Below are positions 49,301 to 61,347 of a DNA stretch of 64,000 nucleotides, one piece after another; positions within the stretch are counted from its first letter, which is position 1; every line of letters starts with the position of its first letter. The stretch is taken from NCBI GenBank assembly GCA_943737045.1, contig CALSFV010000387.1:1-64000 (forward strand), read 5' to 3'. The position numbers were made by a program, and so were the translations under genes. Source of the stretch: Parapristionchus giblindavisi. Lineage: Eukaryota > Nematoda > Chromadorea > Rhabditida > Diplogasteridae. A model generated the notes under the pieces. The model was not told the origin of the DNA. It ran no database searches and worked only from the letters and a program-made list of their open reading frames with translations.

Positions 49301-49724
49301 CGATTGAAAGAATTAATAAAAGTGAAAGGATTACAAGTTCCTCCAGCTGAATTAGAAGATATTCTTTTATCACATCCATTGATTAGTGATGCTGCTGTTA
49401 TTGGAATACCTGATAAGAAACATGGAGAATTGCCTAAAGTAAACATTATTTCATCTCTTTTCATTATAATTTTATCGTTTAACTATTGATTAATTTACAG
49501 GCTTTCATAGTAAGAAAAGATCCAAAATTGAGTGGAGATGAAGTATTCAACTTCGTTGCTGGTATTAATGTTCTATTGGATATAATTATACTTTTAATTC
49601 AGAGAAAGTCTCCCCATATAAACAATTAAAAGGAGGAATTGAATTCATTGAAGTTATTCCTAAATCAGCAGCTGGAAAGATTCTACGAAGAATACTAAGA
49701 GAACAATATCAATCTAAATTGTAG
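46396..49724 (+). CDS. Peroxisomal 4-coumarate-CoA-ligase-like acyl-CoA synthetase
   Basis: ATP-dependent acyl-CoA ligase of the ANL (AMP-binding) superfamily, activating a carboxylate to its CoA thioester. ATG 46396 follows TTCTAG directly. About 15 exons give roughly 540 residues. The P-loop is [15 protein letters not shown]. Then [74 protein letters not shown] with [14 protein letters not shown], and the catalytic-lysine motif SAAGKILRR. All ligase core motifs are intact. The last three residues are SKL, a type 1 peroxisomal targeting signal, so it probably acts in peroxisomal fatty-acid or ascaroside-type metabolism. Substrate cannot be told from sequence. One intron carries a 524-bp hAT-like element. 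Confidence 0.92.
47169..47708. mobile_element. Non-autonomous hAT-like element in synthetase intron
   Basis: 524-bp element, 47177-47700, with ends CAGGGTTGGGCGGTAAAA and TTTTCCGCCCAACCCTG. Further in, many ACCGGT/TTTACCG words repeat in both orientations, giving long imperfect terminal repeats. Flanks ATATATAT and ATATCTAT match at 7 of 8 positions, as expected of an old 8-bp hAT duplication. No transposase frame inside. Confidence 0.82.
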
Positions 49725-49926
49725 ACATTATTGATATTTGAAGTATTCACAATGTATATATAGTGTGATAGTGATAAAGTTAATCTTATTTATGGTTGAA
49801 TGTATTCATTCATTGTGTCTATAAGACTAAGATGGAGTGAATGATGGAAGGGTTGGATTAGTTAGAAGATGATTACCCTCAAGGGAATACTCTTTCTCTT
49901 CTTTCTTATACTCTCTATCTATTCAA
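49725..49926. other. Short spacer between synthetase and receptor genes
   Basis: 202 bp between same-strand genes; short enough that the two could be co-transcribed. Contains no obvious polyadenylation cluster beyond AT-rich sequence. Confidence 0.4.
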
Positions 49927-52900
49927 ATGATCTCTATTCTTATTATACTATCCTTTCTTTGTATATTGACTAATTCAAGTTCTGATGAATTCAGATTACT
50001 TCAATATCTTAAAGAGGTTAGTGTCATAGATATTTCGTGTGAAAAATTTTCATATTATTTCAGAACTATGATTATTTTGAACGACCAGTTAGTAATTCAT
50101 CTGAAGCATTAGATGTTAAAGTTCGATTCATATTAAATCAGATTATAGATGTGGTTTGTCATCCTCTAATATTTTATATTCGCATTTTTTTCTAAAATAA
50201 TTTGTTTAGGACGAGAAGAATCAACTAATGACTGTTCTTGCTTACATCGATTATGTTAGTCTATTTCATTCTTATCTTATACATGATATTTCCTATTGAT
50301 TCTAGCATTGGCATGATTATAAACTCCAATGGAATCCATATAGATTTGGTGGAATCAAAGATGTTCGATTCTCTGGATCTTCTGATGCCTCACATAAGAT
50401 ATGGAAACCTGATATATTACTATTCAATAGGTTCAATTATTAATACAACTATTCAATCGATAATATAGATAATTAAGTGCATCAGCTAGTTTTGATTCTA
50501 CTTATTCTTCACAATATATTGTTAGTTATAATGGACATGTTCAACAGAATCCACCAGGTATTTATATTTATATTTCTTCATTGCGAACTTCTTTTATTAA
50601 AAAGTTTTATTTCAGGAATTTTTCGATTCTCTTGTTCTATTGACATAACTTTCTTTCCATTTGATGATCAAACATGTTATCTCAAAGTATATTCATATTT
50701 CAAGAATAAGATAATAATCAAAATAAATTAAGTTCGGTTCTTGGACTTATGATGGAGGAAAGATCAATCTAACTATGTATTTAACTGATATGATAAGTGT
50801 TAAAGGAAATCTTATCAATTCCATTCCTGAACCATCTCCAAGAGATCCTCATAGTTATTATGTTAATGAATCTATTGATCTACAAGTATATGTACCCAAT
50901 GGAGAATGGGATCTATTAGGTTTATTTCCATTCATGTTATTTTATCTTGAAATATTTCTATTTTAAGGAACGCCTGGTATACGAAATGTTTCTCGTTTTG
51001 GAGTTAATGAATATCATGAATTACTCTATTACATAAGAATAAGAAGAAGAACTCTTGCTTATGGTACACAATCAATATACAATGATATAATGTAATAGAT
51101 GGACATTATAGGAATCAATCTAATCATTCCATCATTAGTCATATCAATCATGACTGTTCTTGGATTCACTTTACCACCAGATGCTTGTGAGAAAGTTACA
51201 TTAGGTTAGTTAATCAATATTAAATCATTAGTCTACTTCAGTTTGTGGTATATAAACACGAGATCAAAGTATATTGAATGGTAAATAGCTTGATTTATCA
51301 TAGAAGGTCGTTCTTTTAAAGATCTGTGATAGATACCATCAATTAATCATATATAATATAGAAATGAAGATGGAAAAGGAGGTTACAGATATCAATACAA
51401 ATATCTTCCAATCGATATTACATTTTTTCTTGATTATCTTAATTATTTAGAGACAACGATTCTTCTATCAGTAATATTCTTTCTTCAAATGGTATCAAAT
51501 ATGAGTCCTCCTCAATCAAAAGCCGTTCCTATTCTGGGTAAGTTCATTCAATCATTTCAACTAATCTCATATCATTCAGCTGCATTCTTCTCTTGTTGTC
51601 TTCTAGTTGTATCATGTTCATGTGTATTCACTGTTCTTGTTCTATCAATGCACCATAGGAAACCTGAGACTAATGAAATGGGATCTATGGTACATTTATA
51701 TTATTATTATTTAAAAAATAGTTCACGAAAAAAATTTAAAAATAGGGGAGCAATGAAATTTGGGAACGATATTATCATGAAGAACGCAACAATGTGGCAA
51801 GCGATCTGTTTTCTAATAAATTCAAGAGGCAGGAAGAGTAGCTAGTATAGCTCATTTTTAGTGGTCTTCGCTTTTATATGAAAAGGATTGTTACAAATGG
51901 GAGCAAAAGAGAGATTTTATCCAATGAATTATGTATGACATTGTTGATCAAATGAATTTGTTGTCATTTGTTAGGCACTTATGTAGAATTCATCCATTCA
52001 AAGGCGATAAAATAGCTTCATATGACTACTAGAAGTTTAGAAAAAAACTAAAAATATGGGTGGTCCTCTTGAATTTATAACTAGAACAAAAGTAACTAGA
52101 AATTAAACACTTATTTTATATAGAACTCTGTTTAAAATAAATAAATTTCAGACTCGTCGTATATTTCTTGATTTCCTTCCATATGTTCTATTCATGAAAA
52201 GATCTTCACATCCTCGTGCTCCTAAACCTCGAGTAAGAGTCTTCAATGTCGAAAGATCGAAGAAAGAAACTTTAAACTGCCTCTCACATGTTTTTCATCC
52301 CAGATGGATTACTTGTTTCTCTTTCATCTTTTTATTTCAATTGAATACTCACAATACTCTCAACAACAAAGTAAAATATATCACTTGAGGTAATCGATAA
52401 AGCAGTTGCACCAATCAAGAATTTATCTAACTTTATGCCAATGTTAGCATTGCCCCGTCCATCTACAACTAAATTGCCCATTGTAAGAAAAGATGCTACC
52501 ATACCTAAATACAGTAAGGAATTATGTTAATCGCTCAAATAGTTTATCAATTTTGCAGAGAAATTGTCGAATTTATCAGATTCTTCGTCTATTGTTTATC
52601 TTCATAAATTCTGTAATGATCTAGAGAAAATAACTAAAGAATTGGATACAATGTGTGAACATTTACAAGATACATATCAAAATGAAATTGTATACTCATC
52701 ATAATAATAATATACATATCATTGATTGATTGATTTCAGTTAGAATCAGAATGGATATTTGTAGCAATGGCCGTAGATAGATTATGTTTATATCTATTCT
52801 CATCATTTATTCTAATATCCACTTGTGGTATCATCATGCCTCATATCATTAAGTGAGTTAATAGAATATACTAAGTCATCTACTAATATCTACAAAATAC

Positions 52901-52955
52901 ATTACATAGTCTACCTAATGGAATAAATTTCAGAGGAATGAATAATGATGACTAA
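49927..52955 (+). CDS. Nicotinic acetylcholine receptor-like subunit, non-alpha type
   Basis: Cation-channel Cys-loop receptor subunit. ATG 49927 starts a signal peptide ([19 protein letters not shown]). Then [20 protein letters not shown], loop D/A region [18 protein letters not shown] and [10 protein letters not shown]. The Cys-loop [15 protein letters not shown] has 13 residues between cysteines. Loop C ([20 protein letters not shown]) lacks the adjacent cysteine pair of alpha subunits. M1 is [21 protein letters not shown]2 begins [20 protein letters not shown] with Glu at -1' and Leu at 9', so cation-selective; M3 and a long cytoplasmic loop follow; the conserved pre-M4/M4 is [22 protein letters not shown] at 52953-52955 after a very short last exon. 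It lies 202 bp after the acyl-CoA synthetase. Specific subunit identity is not clear. Confidence 0.88.
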
Positions 52956-54033
52956 TTGACTGATCATACATTTGTTGACTCTTCGTTCATTATATTGATT
53001 ATCACAACACATAAATATCTTCTTCTTTGTTTACTTCGAAGACAACACAGAATGAATGAAATCAATCAAATACATGCTATCTATATTATAATTGTTGAGA
53101 TCAAGAATATGAATGATAAAATATATAATGGATGAATGAATATTCTATTTTTTCACTATCACTTATGCTTCATTTCATTCTCTATTTCGTATTGTACACA
53201 ATATATGATCTAATATTCATACTCTCTTCTCTTCTCACCCTACCTTTACGTCTTCTGCCATGACTCTTCCCCTCCATTTCCGCCCCCCCCCCTCCTTCCC
53301 AGCTCTCCACCAGTCCTCCCCCTTCTCCACCCTCTTCTCTTTACTACTCTATGTATTGTAGTTTCTTCAATGCTTTCTTCATTCACTACAATTCATCTTC
53401 TTTTATTCTCCTTTCACTCAAAATGATTCCATTCTTGTCCTAGTAGTGAAAGACGACGTCATTAGACGACCTGATGACTCCAACACACTCCCTCTCCATC
53501 CTCCCTCTCTCTCCCTCTCCATCATCGCTCTCTCTCCCTCTCCATCCTCCCTCTCTCTCTCTATCTCCCTCTCCAACCTCCCTCTCTCTCTCCTTCTCCC
53601 TCACCCCTCCTCCCTCTTCCTCCTCCTCCCTCTCTCTTCTTCCAGACTTCTCCCTCTAGGTAGGGGAGATAGAGGCATTTATCATAGTTCCATTGTACTT
53701 CAAACATTTCTTCAATTCATTCATTTCTTCATCTTCATTCATTCATATATTCAATCTCTATCCTTATCTTCCTTACTCCTTCATAACTTCCTTCCTTCTT
53801 CTATACTTTATTCCAGTCTATTGCTTCTTCTTCTCCTTCCCATTTCCTTCTTTCATTCAACATATCGAATCTATTTCAGTTTTCTTCTTCAAACTATGAC
53901 TTTCTTCAATCTTCTTATTTGATATAAAATGTCAGTAACTTCTAATGGAAAATTACAAAGAAATAGTTGAATGGAGAGTATAGATATACTTGATAGACAT
54001 AATATTATCTAATACTTCAGAAGTCTCATATAT
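52956..54033. other. Intergenic region with TCCCTC array
   Basis: About 1.1 kb. CTCCCT/CTCTCC array at 53486-53660 and a C-run near 53281-53292. Ser/Leu-rich reading frames here come from the pyrimidine repeat. A TACTTCAG at 54013-54020 just before the next gene is a likely trans-splice acceptor. Confidence 0.5.
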
Positions 54034-55720
54034 ATGGTGTTAATATCTATCCATTTACTCCTATTACTTCTTCTTCAACCACTATTGTCAATATCGGTAA
54101 ATTGTCAATTGTTCCATTCATCTTCTATTTCATTTCATTTCTTATGCATGAAATGATTGAATATTCAGCAAATCCTTCTTGTTAATACGATCAATGAATT
54201 AGATTTATATGAGGGTGAAAGGATTAATATCAATATAACTGTATTACAAACGTGTCCGAAGTTAGTACTTTATCTTATTTAAAGATTTCGTGCAGAGAAA
54301 TGAATTGTTCGTATTCTATTTTGAACTTAAAATGTTATGAAGTCATTGAATCCTCTGTGAACAACTGTTAGATAGGTGTTCGTATGAGATTGATCAAAGA
54401 GACATCCAATATAATGATATTTAATTCAGAATCGAATTGTATCTAAGATCAGGGAAGAAATCAATAACTCGATTAACATTTAATCTTGATAATGAAGATA
54501 ATGGATCACTTATACAAATAGATGTAGATAGTCCATCATCATTCCCTTTTCCTCCTTCTTCATTTAATAGACATGAATGTGACTTCACTAGGACAACTAC
54601 ACTGAATGCATCGGTTTAGTATTTATATCTTAATTACGCTAATTATTAAAAGGATAATATATTTTTAAATGATCTTTTTTTAATTATAGAAAAAGAAGGA
54701 AAGGGAGAGAATAAGAAATGGGTTGTGTTAAATTTTTTTTTAAAACCATAGTTAATGATTAACTGTTAATCTAAATATAAATATCAACCAAAATAAATCG
54801 ATGAAAAATGAAATATTTAATTTCAGATAATAGCTATAAATAATGACGAGTTCTTAATTACAACAGATAGATTGCAAAGATTTTCAAGGCCACGGATAAA
54901 GAATAATCGAAAGGTATTCGATCTATTATATTACTTTACCATTAAATTCTGTCAAAAAGAACTCCTATGATATGACAATTCAATAATTTCCAGATCAAGA
55001 AAATACAAACAAAAGTACAATCCATTCAAATCATAAATTCATTCAATAATCAATATATGATAGATTCGTTATTCTCATTCAGATATCTATACTTTTACCT
55101 CAATTTCGTTCGTGCTGTGTAGTGAAATTCAAAATGGATTTTAATTCATCAACGGGAAGAGTACCAAGTATGATAACTATCGTGATACAATATAATGAAT
55201 TAAATTTAGAATTGAAACAAAGTGGGATAGAATCACAAAGATTGACATCATTTGCTACACCAAAACCCATATTTATAACTAGGAATAAAGAAGGTTATTT
55301 CATTACATACGGAATTTACAACTTTATCTATATCTTATTCAGATCGTTTCGAATTGTGGGATCGTCGAAGTTCGAATACAGTGAATTCTATCAATAAAGA
55401 TAAATCAATGAATGAATTGGATGTTGAAAATTCATCGTCAAAGCCAGCCCCCTCGTGGTACATCTCTATACTGTTAGTTTGAAGTAGGATAGAACATTTT
55501 TGATTACTCTGTAATGGTAATTTGAAATGTGTATTGTATCGAATGAATGAATTTCAGGACAGCCGGAGTAAACGAAGGATGGATTACTTCATTTCTTGTT
55601 TTCACTGTTATTATTGTTTCACTTATGCTCATCTTTGTAGTATTTGGTCTTTCATTGTTCGTTTGTTTACAAACTGAACCCAAGAATGCAAATCCCCTCT
55701 ATACATTATCAGGCAGATGA
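54034..55720 (+). CDS. Type I membrane protein, unrecognised
   Basis: ATG 54034 opens a strong signal peptide (MVLISIHLLLLLLLQPLLSI), 14 nt after a TTCAG trans-splice-like acceptor. Exons then join in phase through VNTINELDLYEGERININIT, a Cys pair (LQTCPKEMNCSIELYLRSG), RLTFNLDNEDNGSLIQIDVD, a segment with RSCCVV, and ending ITSFLVFTVIIVSLMLIFVV as one membrane helix near the C-terminus. A short tail ends at TGA 55718-55720. About 380 residues, several N-glycosylation sites (NIT, NCS, NSS). It looks like a single-pass surface protein with a beta-rich ectodomain, but no family is recognised. It is the first of three closely spaced plus-strand genes. Confidence 0.65.
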
Positions 55721-55961
55721 GCTTGACTACTCTTTTCATAGATATCCTTATCGGTACAAATGTATCTCACATCAAATATTACGGGATAAATTAATTTTCA
55801 TAAATCGTCTGAAAAATCAGTTCATGATCGCATTTGCATTGCATTAACACACAGTATAACAATATCTTTTTCACGGTGCTTAGACAGTATGGTTATTTAA
55901 TTTCCATCGATTGTCATATTTCGCAGCTGCGCGCAGCAGCTCTGATTTTTTTTTTGAATAT

Positions 55962-58096
55962 ATGATGAATAGTTCTAATAACAATATGTTCGCGGTTAGT
56001 TCTTCGGATGAAACAATTGCCGGTTAGTACTCAAATTCATTTTTTCATAAACATTCATTAAAACATGTTAATTTCAATGATCAACATGATCTATCATGTA
56101 TGATAATAGAATTAAAATATAATGTTGTTGATCCAGCATGGATCATATACAATCTTTTATATAATTAGCTTCACCCTGACTAGTCTAGGATCGGACATCG
56201 ATTTGTGCTGTATCTATTTAGATCAATCATGAATTTCCTGCCTTTTCTAGTACTAGACTATATCATAGAATGTTTTAGTGCTTGGGTGATATTACTGTTC
56301 GTTCTTCAGACCACCCATGGCGTTCTCGGAGACACAAAGAAACTAAGTTGGTAGAAGGTTTATCGAATGTTCCTATAGTCGAACCGTTCGACTGTATCGT
56401 TCAGGTATCATAAGATCTTTACTAACCAACCTCGATGGTTTGTCATTTCAGGTGATCGATGTAGTGTCCATCAATGGAGAAACTATAATGAGAGTATGGG
56501 ATTCAGATTCACTTCCGTATGTTTGATATTGATCAATATCATATAACATCTCTATTAAGATCACTGAAAGAAGGTAATCTACGTAGAGTACTTCGTATTC
56601 CTCCATATACTCAATTGATTCCTCCTGATCCTCTATTACTTTTATCATCTAACAGTTAGTATTATTGTCTCAATCATATAGTATTTATACAGTTCAGGTC
56701 ATTCGATTGATATTGAATGTTGTTCTTACAGTATGCACACTTCACACATTCCCAATCTCAAGGTGACTTTGTTTTGTGCCTTTCATGTTCTTGTGTATTT
56801 TAGAGTGGAGATTGGATTCGCATCCGTGGTTGTCGATTGGAGAAATCGATAAGAACTAAGTATGTAATTGTTTTGAAATTTTGATTAAAAAAGTAAGAAT
56901 GATTGTTTAAGTGGTTCAGTTGAGTATTCATTCCGTCTTCATTCTGGATTTGATAGAAATAGAAGAAGAATAGATAAAGAATATGAAATATCTTCTCCTA
57001 AAATCTCTGCACTCAAAAGGTTTACCTTATCTTTTTTTAAAATTATAATCCATTCCAATATAGACGATCGGATTATACTGTTAATCGATTGAGTAATTTA
57101 CGTGATGAACTTCTATCGTTTCCATCTCCATTGAATATTGATGTATATATAGTCTTTCATTCAATAACTTACAGTTTTCTTTAGATAAATAGTAATTCTT
57201 TATCATTCCCTTCCACAATCTCATCATCTCTTATTCATACTTCTCCTAATTCTATTTCTTCTCCACTCATTGATTTATCTGATGATTCAGTCTTCAAAGT
57301 AAGTCCATAATAGTCTTTCTTTTCACTTTTAATTAGTTCAGAGAACCAATAGTGTTGATAGATGCAGTTCATCTCTTCCCTCATTCCCTACACCCATTAC
57401 ATCTCGAGCTGCTTTTCTAGGATTGAATACAATCGATACAACCAATGATATGGTATGTACGAACGTTGATATTGAAATGATCATTAGATTGATTAAGATA
57501 GAATCAACAGTTGAAAGTATAGACTATAGAGGAATTATAAGAGATAGATGTGAAGAAGACGAAGAAGAAGAAGAGGTTGTATATGATACTGAAGAAGAAG
57601 AGGTTGGTGACATGATATGATATTATGATTAATGATTATGATATTAATGATATGAGATAAGATATGATTGTATTGATAGATGAATGGATCGATGGATGAA
57701 GAAGTATGCACTGATGAAGAAAGATCTAAAAGGAATGGATGGAATGAAAGAATAAGAGGAGGAATCATGGTTAGTTTATCTTCTCTTATTCAATCTATAT
57801 AATGTAATTACCATATGTTAATTATAGAAGAATAATAATGTTGTTTCTAATAAATCTTTATACACGACACAAAGTGCTAGAAGCAAGAAGGTAATACTGT
57901 AATTCATTTATATATGTATCTTTAATATATCAAGTTATAGGTCAGATTCAATCGCAAATTACATTTTAATAGAATCGCAAGAGAAACAAAGAAACATTTG
58001 GATCCATATAAATTTAAAAAGCCGTTGTTTTGGAGTGATTCTAATACAGCAACAGGAGTTACAACTGATAATAATGAAGTCTTTGATTATGTATAA
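55962..58096 (+). CDS. POT1-like telomere single-strand-binding protein (OB2-type domain)
   Basis: Probable telomere-end protein resembling the second OB fold of POT1, as in nematode POT-1-type proteins. ATG 55962; eleven or so exons join in phase; TAA 58096. Residues about 45-75 read EPFDCIVQVIDVVSINGETI then MRVWDSDSLPSLKEG, matching the POT1 segment in which a strand-turn-strand is followed by VWDGT. The block LKSGDWIRIRGCRLEKSI and SVEYSFRLHSGFDRNRRRI matches the KVGSFLRIYSLH...LEFHLHGGTSYGR region. After the OB fold the chain is Ser-rich, then acidic (CEEDEEEEEV) and finally basic (VRFNRKLHFNRIARETKKHL). The match is from motif memory, not a search; another nucleic-acid-binding OB fold is the alternative. 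Confidence 0.6.
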
Positions 58097-58445
58097 TCGT
58101 TATTAATCTGTTACTTGTTAATTCATTTGTTCTATAACATTTTTAGATTAATAAAAATTTTTTCTTATTTGGTTAATCTTGTTTGTTCCATTATCATGGT
58201 TTCAATTAATAACCATTACAATTTCTATCCAATTTATATCTGTCCATTCTGCAAATATGTTCTTTACATTTAATAATTTTAAAGTGCATGAAAGTTCATC
58301 GATCAAGTTTTTTAAATTGATTAATAAATAGTTAAATTATGTGAAATAGTGTATCGAGTAATACTGTATCCTAGTACTTTATTAATCACGATAATTTGTT
58401 ATTAGGCGGAAACAATATTTCAGGTTTGTATTATCTTATTTTAGA
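58097..58445. other. Spacer between POT1-like and RRM/GYF genes
   Basis: 349 bp, AT-rich, ending TATTTTAGA directly before ATG 58446, a plausible trans-splice acceptor. No exon seen. Confidence 0.45.
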
Positions 58446-61347
58446 ATGCCTGAAACATCCACTCCAACTTCTACTCTTCGAAGTGTTGAAGATTTGAAAG
58501 TGATACTGATTACTAAAGATGGTCTATTATCACGCGATTCATCACGAAGGTAGTCAATATCTTATCATATATCATTTATCGTTTTCATCAGATTCTTTGA
58601 ACAATTCGGAATTGTACGAACATGTACATTAGTTAATATGAATCGTATAGCATGTGCACAGTACAGTAGTGAAGATGAAGCTGAAGAGGTTCATTTCTCA
58701 TCTCAAATATTCCTTTTAAGTTATATATATATATATATATATATATTTGAGGCTCTTAAGTATGGTGTAGTTGATATAGATGGATTACATTGCCAGATCA
58801 CTACATTCAAATCTGGAAACAGAAAGGTTTGGTCAAAGTTTAAGAATAAATAATGAATATAGATACTGTAAAGGTGTTCGTTGAATGTGGTTTCGTTCAA
58901 CCAAAAGATCTTCGATCATATTTCGAACAATTTGGACAAATAGTTCGTATTGAATACGTTAATGCAGCTTCCTGTTTCATTCTATTCTTGGTATTTAGTA
59001 CTACTATATTATAACAATGTTATGAGATGTCGTTTATTCAGAAAGTCGATTCGGCAGTTAGTTGTCGTAACAAATTCCACTATATAGATGGACACAAAGT
59101 CTTTGTTAAAGCAGGAAATAATCTTGAGAAAAGAAGATTTCATAATGAAATGTATCGTGTAAACCCACCGTATGTCTGCATTGTTCATTTTAAGTTCTAA
59201 TATAATTATTAATGGGAATATAGAAGTAAAAATGGTTAATTACTGTATATATTTAATATGATAAGATTATGCTTTTTAAGGGTTCAATCATCACAATATA
59301 ATGACTGTATCGTTCCCATTGTATCTAATAATCATCATTCTTCATTCGATAAATTTCCTTGTAAGTATATTTAAATTGAATAACTAGTATAATTATGATT
59401 TATTCAATATTAGCCACACCATCTCCTATTCCATTTTCATTCGATTCTTTCAATAAGAATAAATCATTTGATCTCCCTGTGAGTCTAATTATATTTATAT
59501 AGTACTATAATTTATATGATCTCAGGCGTCATTTACTTCTACTGAAGACAAATCATGTATGGTCTTATAATTAATTATTATTCTTTCTTGATAAATACCT
59601 TTTTAAAGATGGTAGTAATAATACTGTTATCGACGATATTGTTAAACATGAACATTATAAAATGGATAAGAATAAATTGAATGTTGCGAATAAGAATAGA
59701 AAAGTTGGTTTTCGTGTTAAACTCAATTGGACTAATTCTGATAGTGATACGGTAATCATTTCATATTGATTCATCCATTCATTATATTAATCTTTATATT
59801 AAGGACTCTTCATCATCATCATCATCTCCGATTTGTTCAAATTCAGAAGAATCGTCAAGAGTGGTTAGTAAATCTTTCCATGATCATATCATTAGATATT
59901 TCATTTGAGTTATCAAAAGATCAAATCATTCTACCTCCATTAACTCCAACTACACCTCAATCATACTCATTACCATACTCATCACCATCTTCATCATCAT
60001 CATCATCATCTTCTTCTTCTTCTTGTTCTTCTCCATCAACAGTTATCATTAATATCAATGATAATATTCCTCCACCTTTGATTCCTAATAATTTGATAGA
60101 AAAAATTGAAATACGAGTATGTTTCTTCCATTCGTACTTCCATTAATGTTTGATATACAGAGAAAGGAGCAGGTAGTTTCTAAATCCAATAGACCATTTG
60201 TCAATTATAGTAAGGATCCATGGGGCAATACGATTGAATATAATGGAAAGCCTGTACGTTTCAATTCATTTATTCATTTATCGGGTACGGTAGTGAGAAT
60301 TGTCCAGAGGATAGTCTCTATAAATATGTATAGTATATTGCTATTCAGTTGATCTCATGTCTCAAACGAATTGAATCACAATTAGAACGAGGTTCATCTT
60401 ATTCTCCAGTTATGAATTTGAGATCATATTCCAAGAAAAATGTATCATTTAATGATGAATTAACTATTGGATTTATTGGAGAAGCCTTCTATTATTTGTG
60501 CGATAAGAATAGAAAACCGACAAAGTACGCTATTTCATATTGCATTATCGAGTGAATTATTGATTGCTACAGGGAAAAGTTTACGGCAGCTGAACTGAGG
60601 AAATGGTATGCTGCGGGAGAGTTGAGTGACGACATTCTCTTCTTCGCTAATGGATTCATGGTTACTGTAGGTATGTTGAGTTGTATTGATTGATCTTTCA
60701 TCTCTGTGTAATTCTTTGCTAGGCTATCTACGTCAATTATATGGAGATGAAGATCCATTCCAATTACCTGATATAAATCCTCCATTGAGTGATAGTGATA
60801 TTGATGATGATAATGATTTGGAAGATTGTATAGAATGGCCTATTGATGATCCACCTCGACCTAATCATATGCCTCTTATGGAGAATAGTCTATTTGAAGG
60901 ACCATTAAGACATCAACCAGGTATCGATTATCCATTATTCATTTACAATTAATATTGAATATATTAAAGGAGCAACGAGAGATCATGCTGCACTAATTCA
61001 TAAATGGGAAGGATGTAATCAAAATGAATTACTCTCCACATTCTCAACGTTTCTACCTGTATTCTCTCCATTCTGTTGTTTACACTATTATTCATTTGAT
61101 TTACTTTCAGAAACGATGTAATATATGTAATAAGGATTTAATTGATGAGAGAAGATCACTAGAGCATATTATATCTAAAACTCATCTTATCAAGGTATAT
61201 TATCAATGTGTAATCTTCTTCCATTCATTGTTATTTTAGTTGTTCAATAGGCATATTCATATAGTCTATGATGACTTCGTATTCTGGTTTAACTTGATGG
61301 GCAAATTTTCGAAATACCGTAAATGTGGTAGTAATAAACCGACATAA
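58446..61347 (+). CDS. RRM-RRM-GYF-like-zinc-finger protein
   Basis: Predicted RNA-associated adaptor of about 620 residues. ATG 58446 follows TTTTAGA. Two divergent RRM-like folds come first: LKVILITKDGLL with RRFFEQFGIVRTCTLVNMN, and VFVECGFVQPKDLRSYFEQF with GQIVRIEYVNAASCFILF. A Ser-rich, low-complexity linker follows (a run of about 13 Ser near 59990-60020). Then a GYF-like unit: AFYYLCDKNRKPTK and EKFTAAELRKWYAAGELSDD, resembling the WYYxDxxGxxQGPFSxEEMxxWxxxGYF pattern but without the canonical GPF and GYF residues. An acidic stretch (SDSDIDDDNDLEDCIE) and a C2H2-type finger CNICNKDLIDERRSLEHIIS (C-x2-C ... H-x5-H) precede the stop at 61345-61347. It probably acts in mRNA or small-RNA regulation; the orthologue is not recognised. 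Confidence 0.6.
58720..58747. repeat. (TA)n microsatellite in intron
   Basis: About 13 TA dinucleotides in the second intron of the RRM/GYF gene. Confidence 0.9.
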
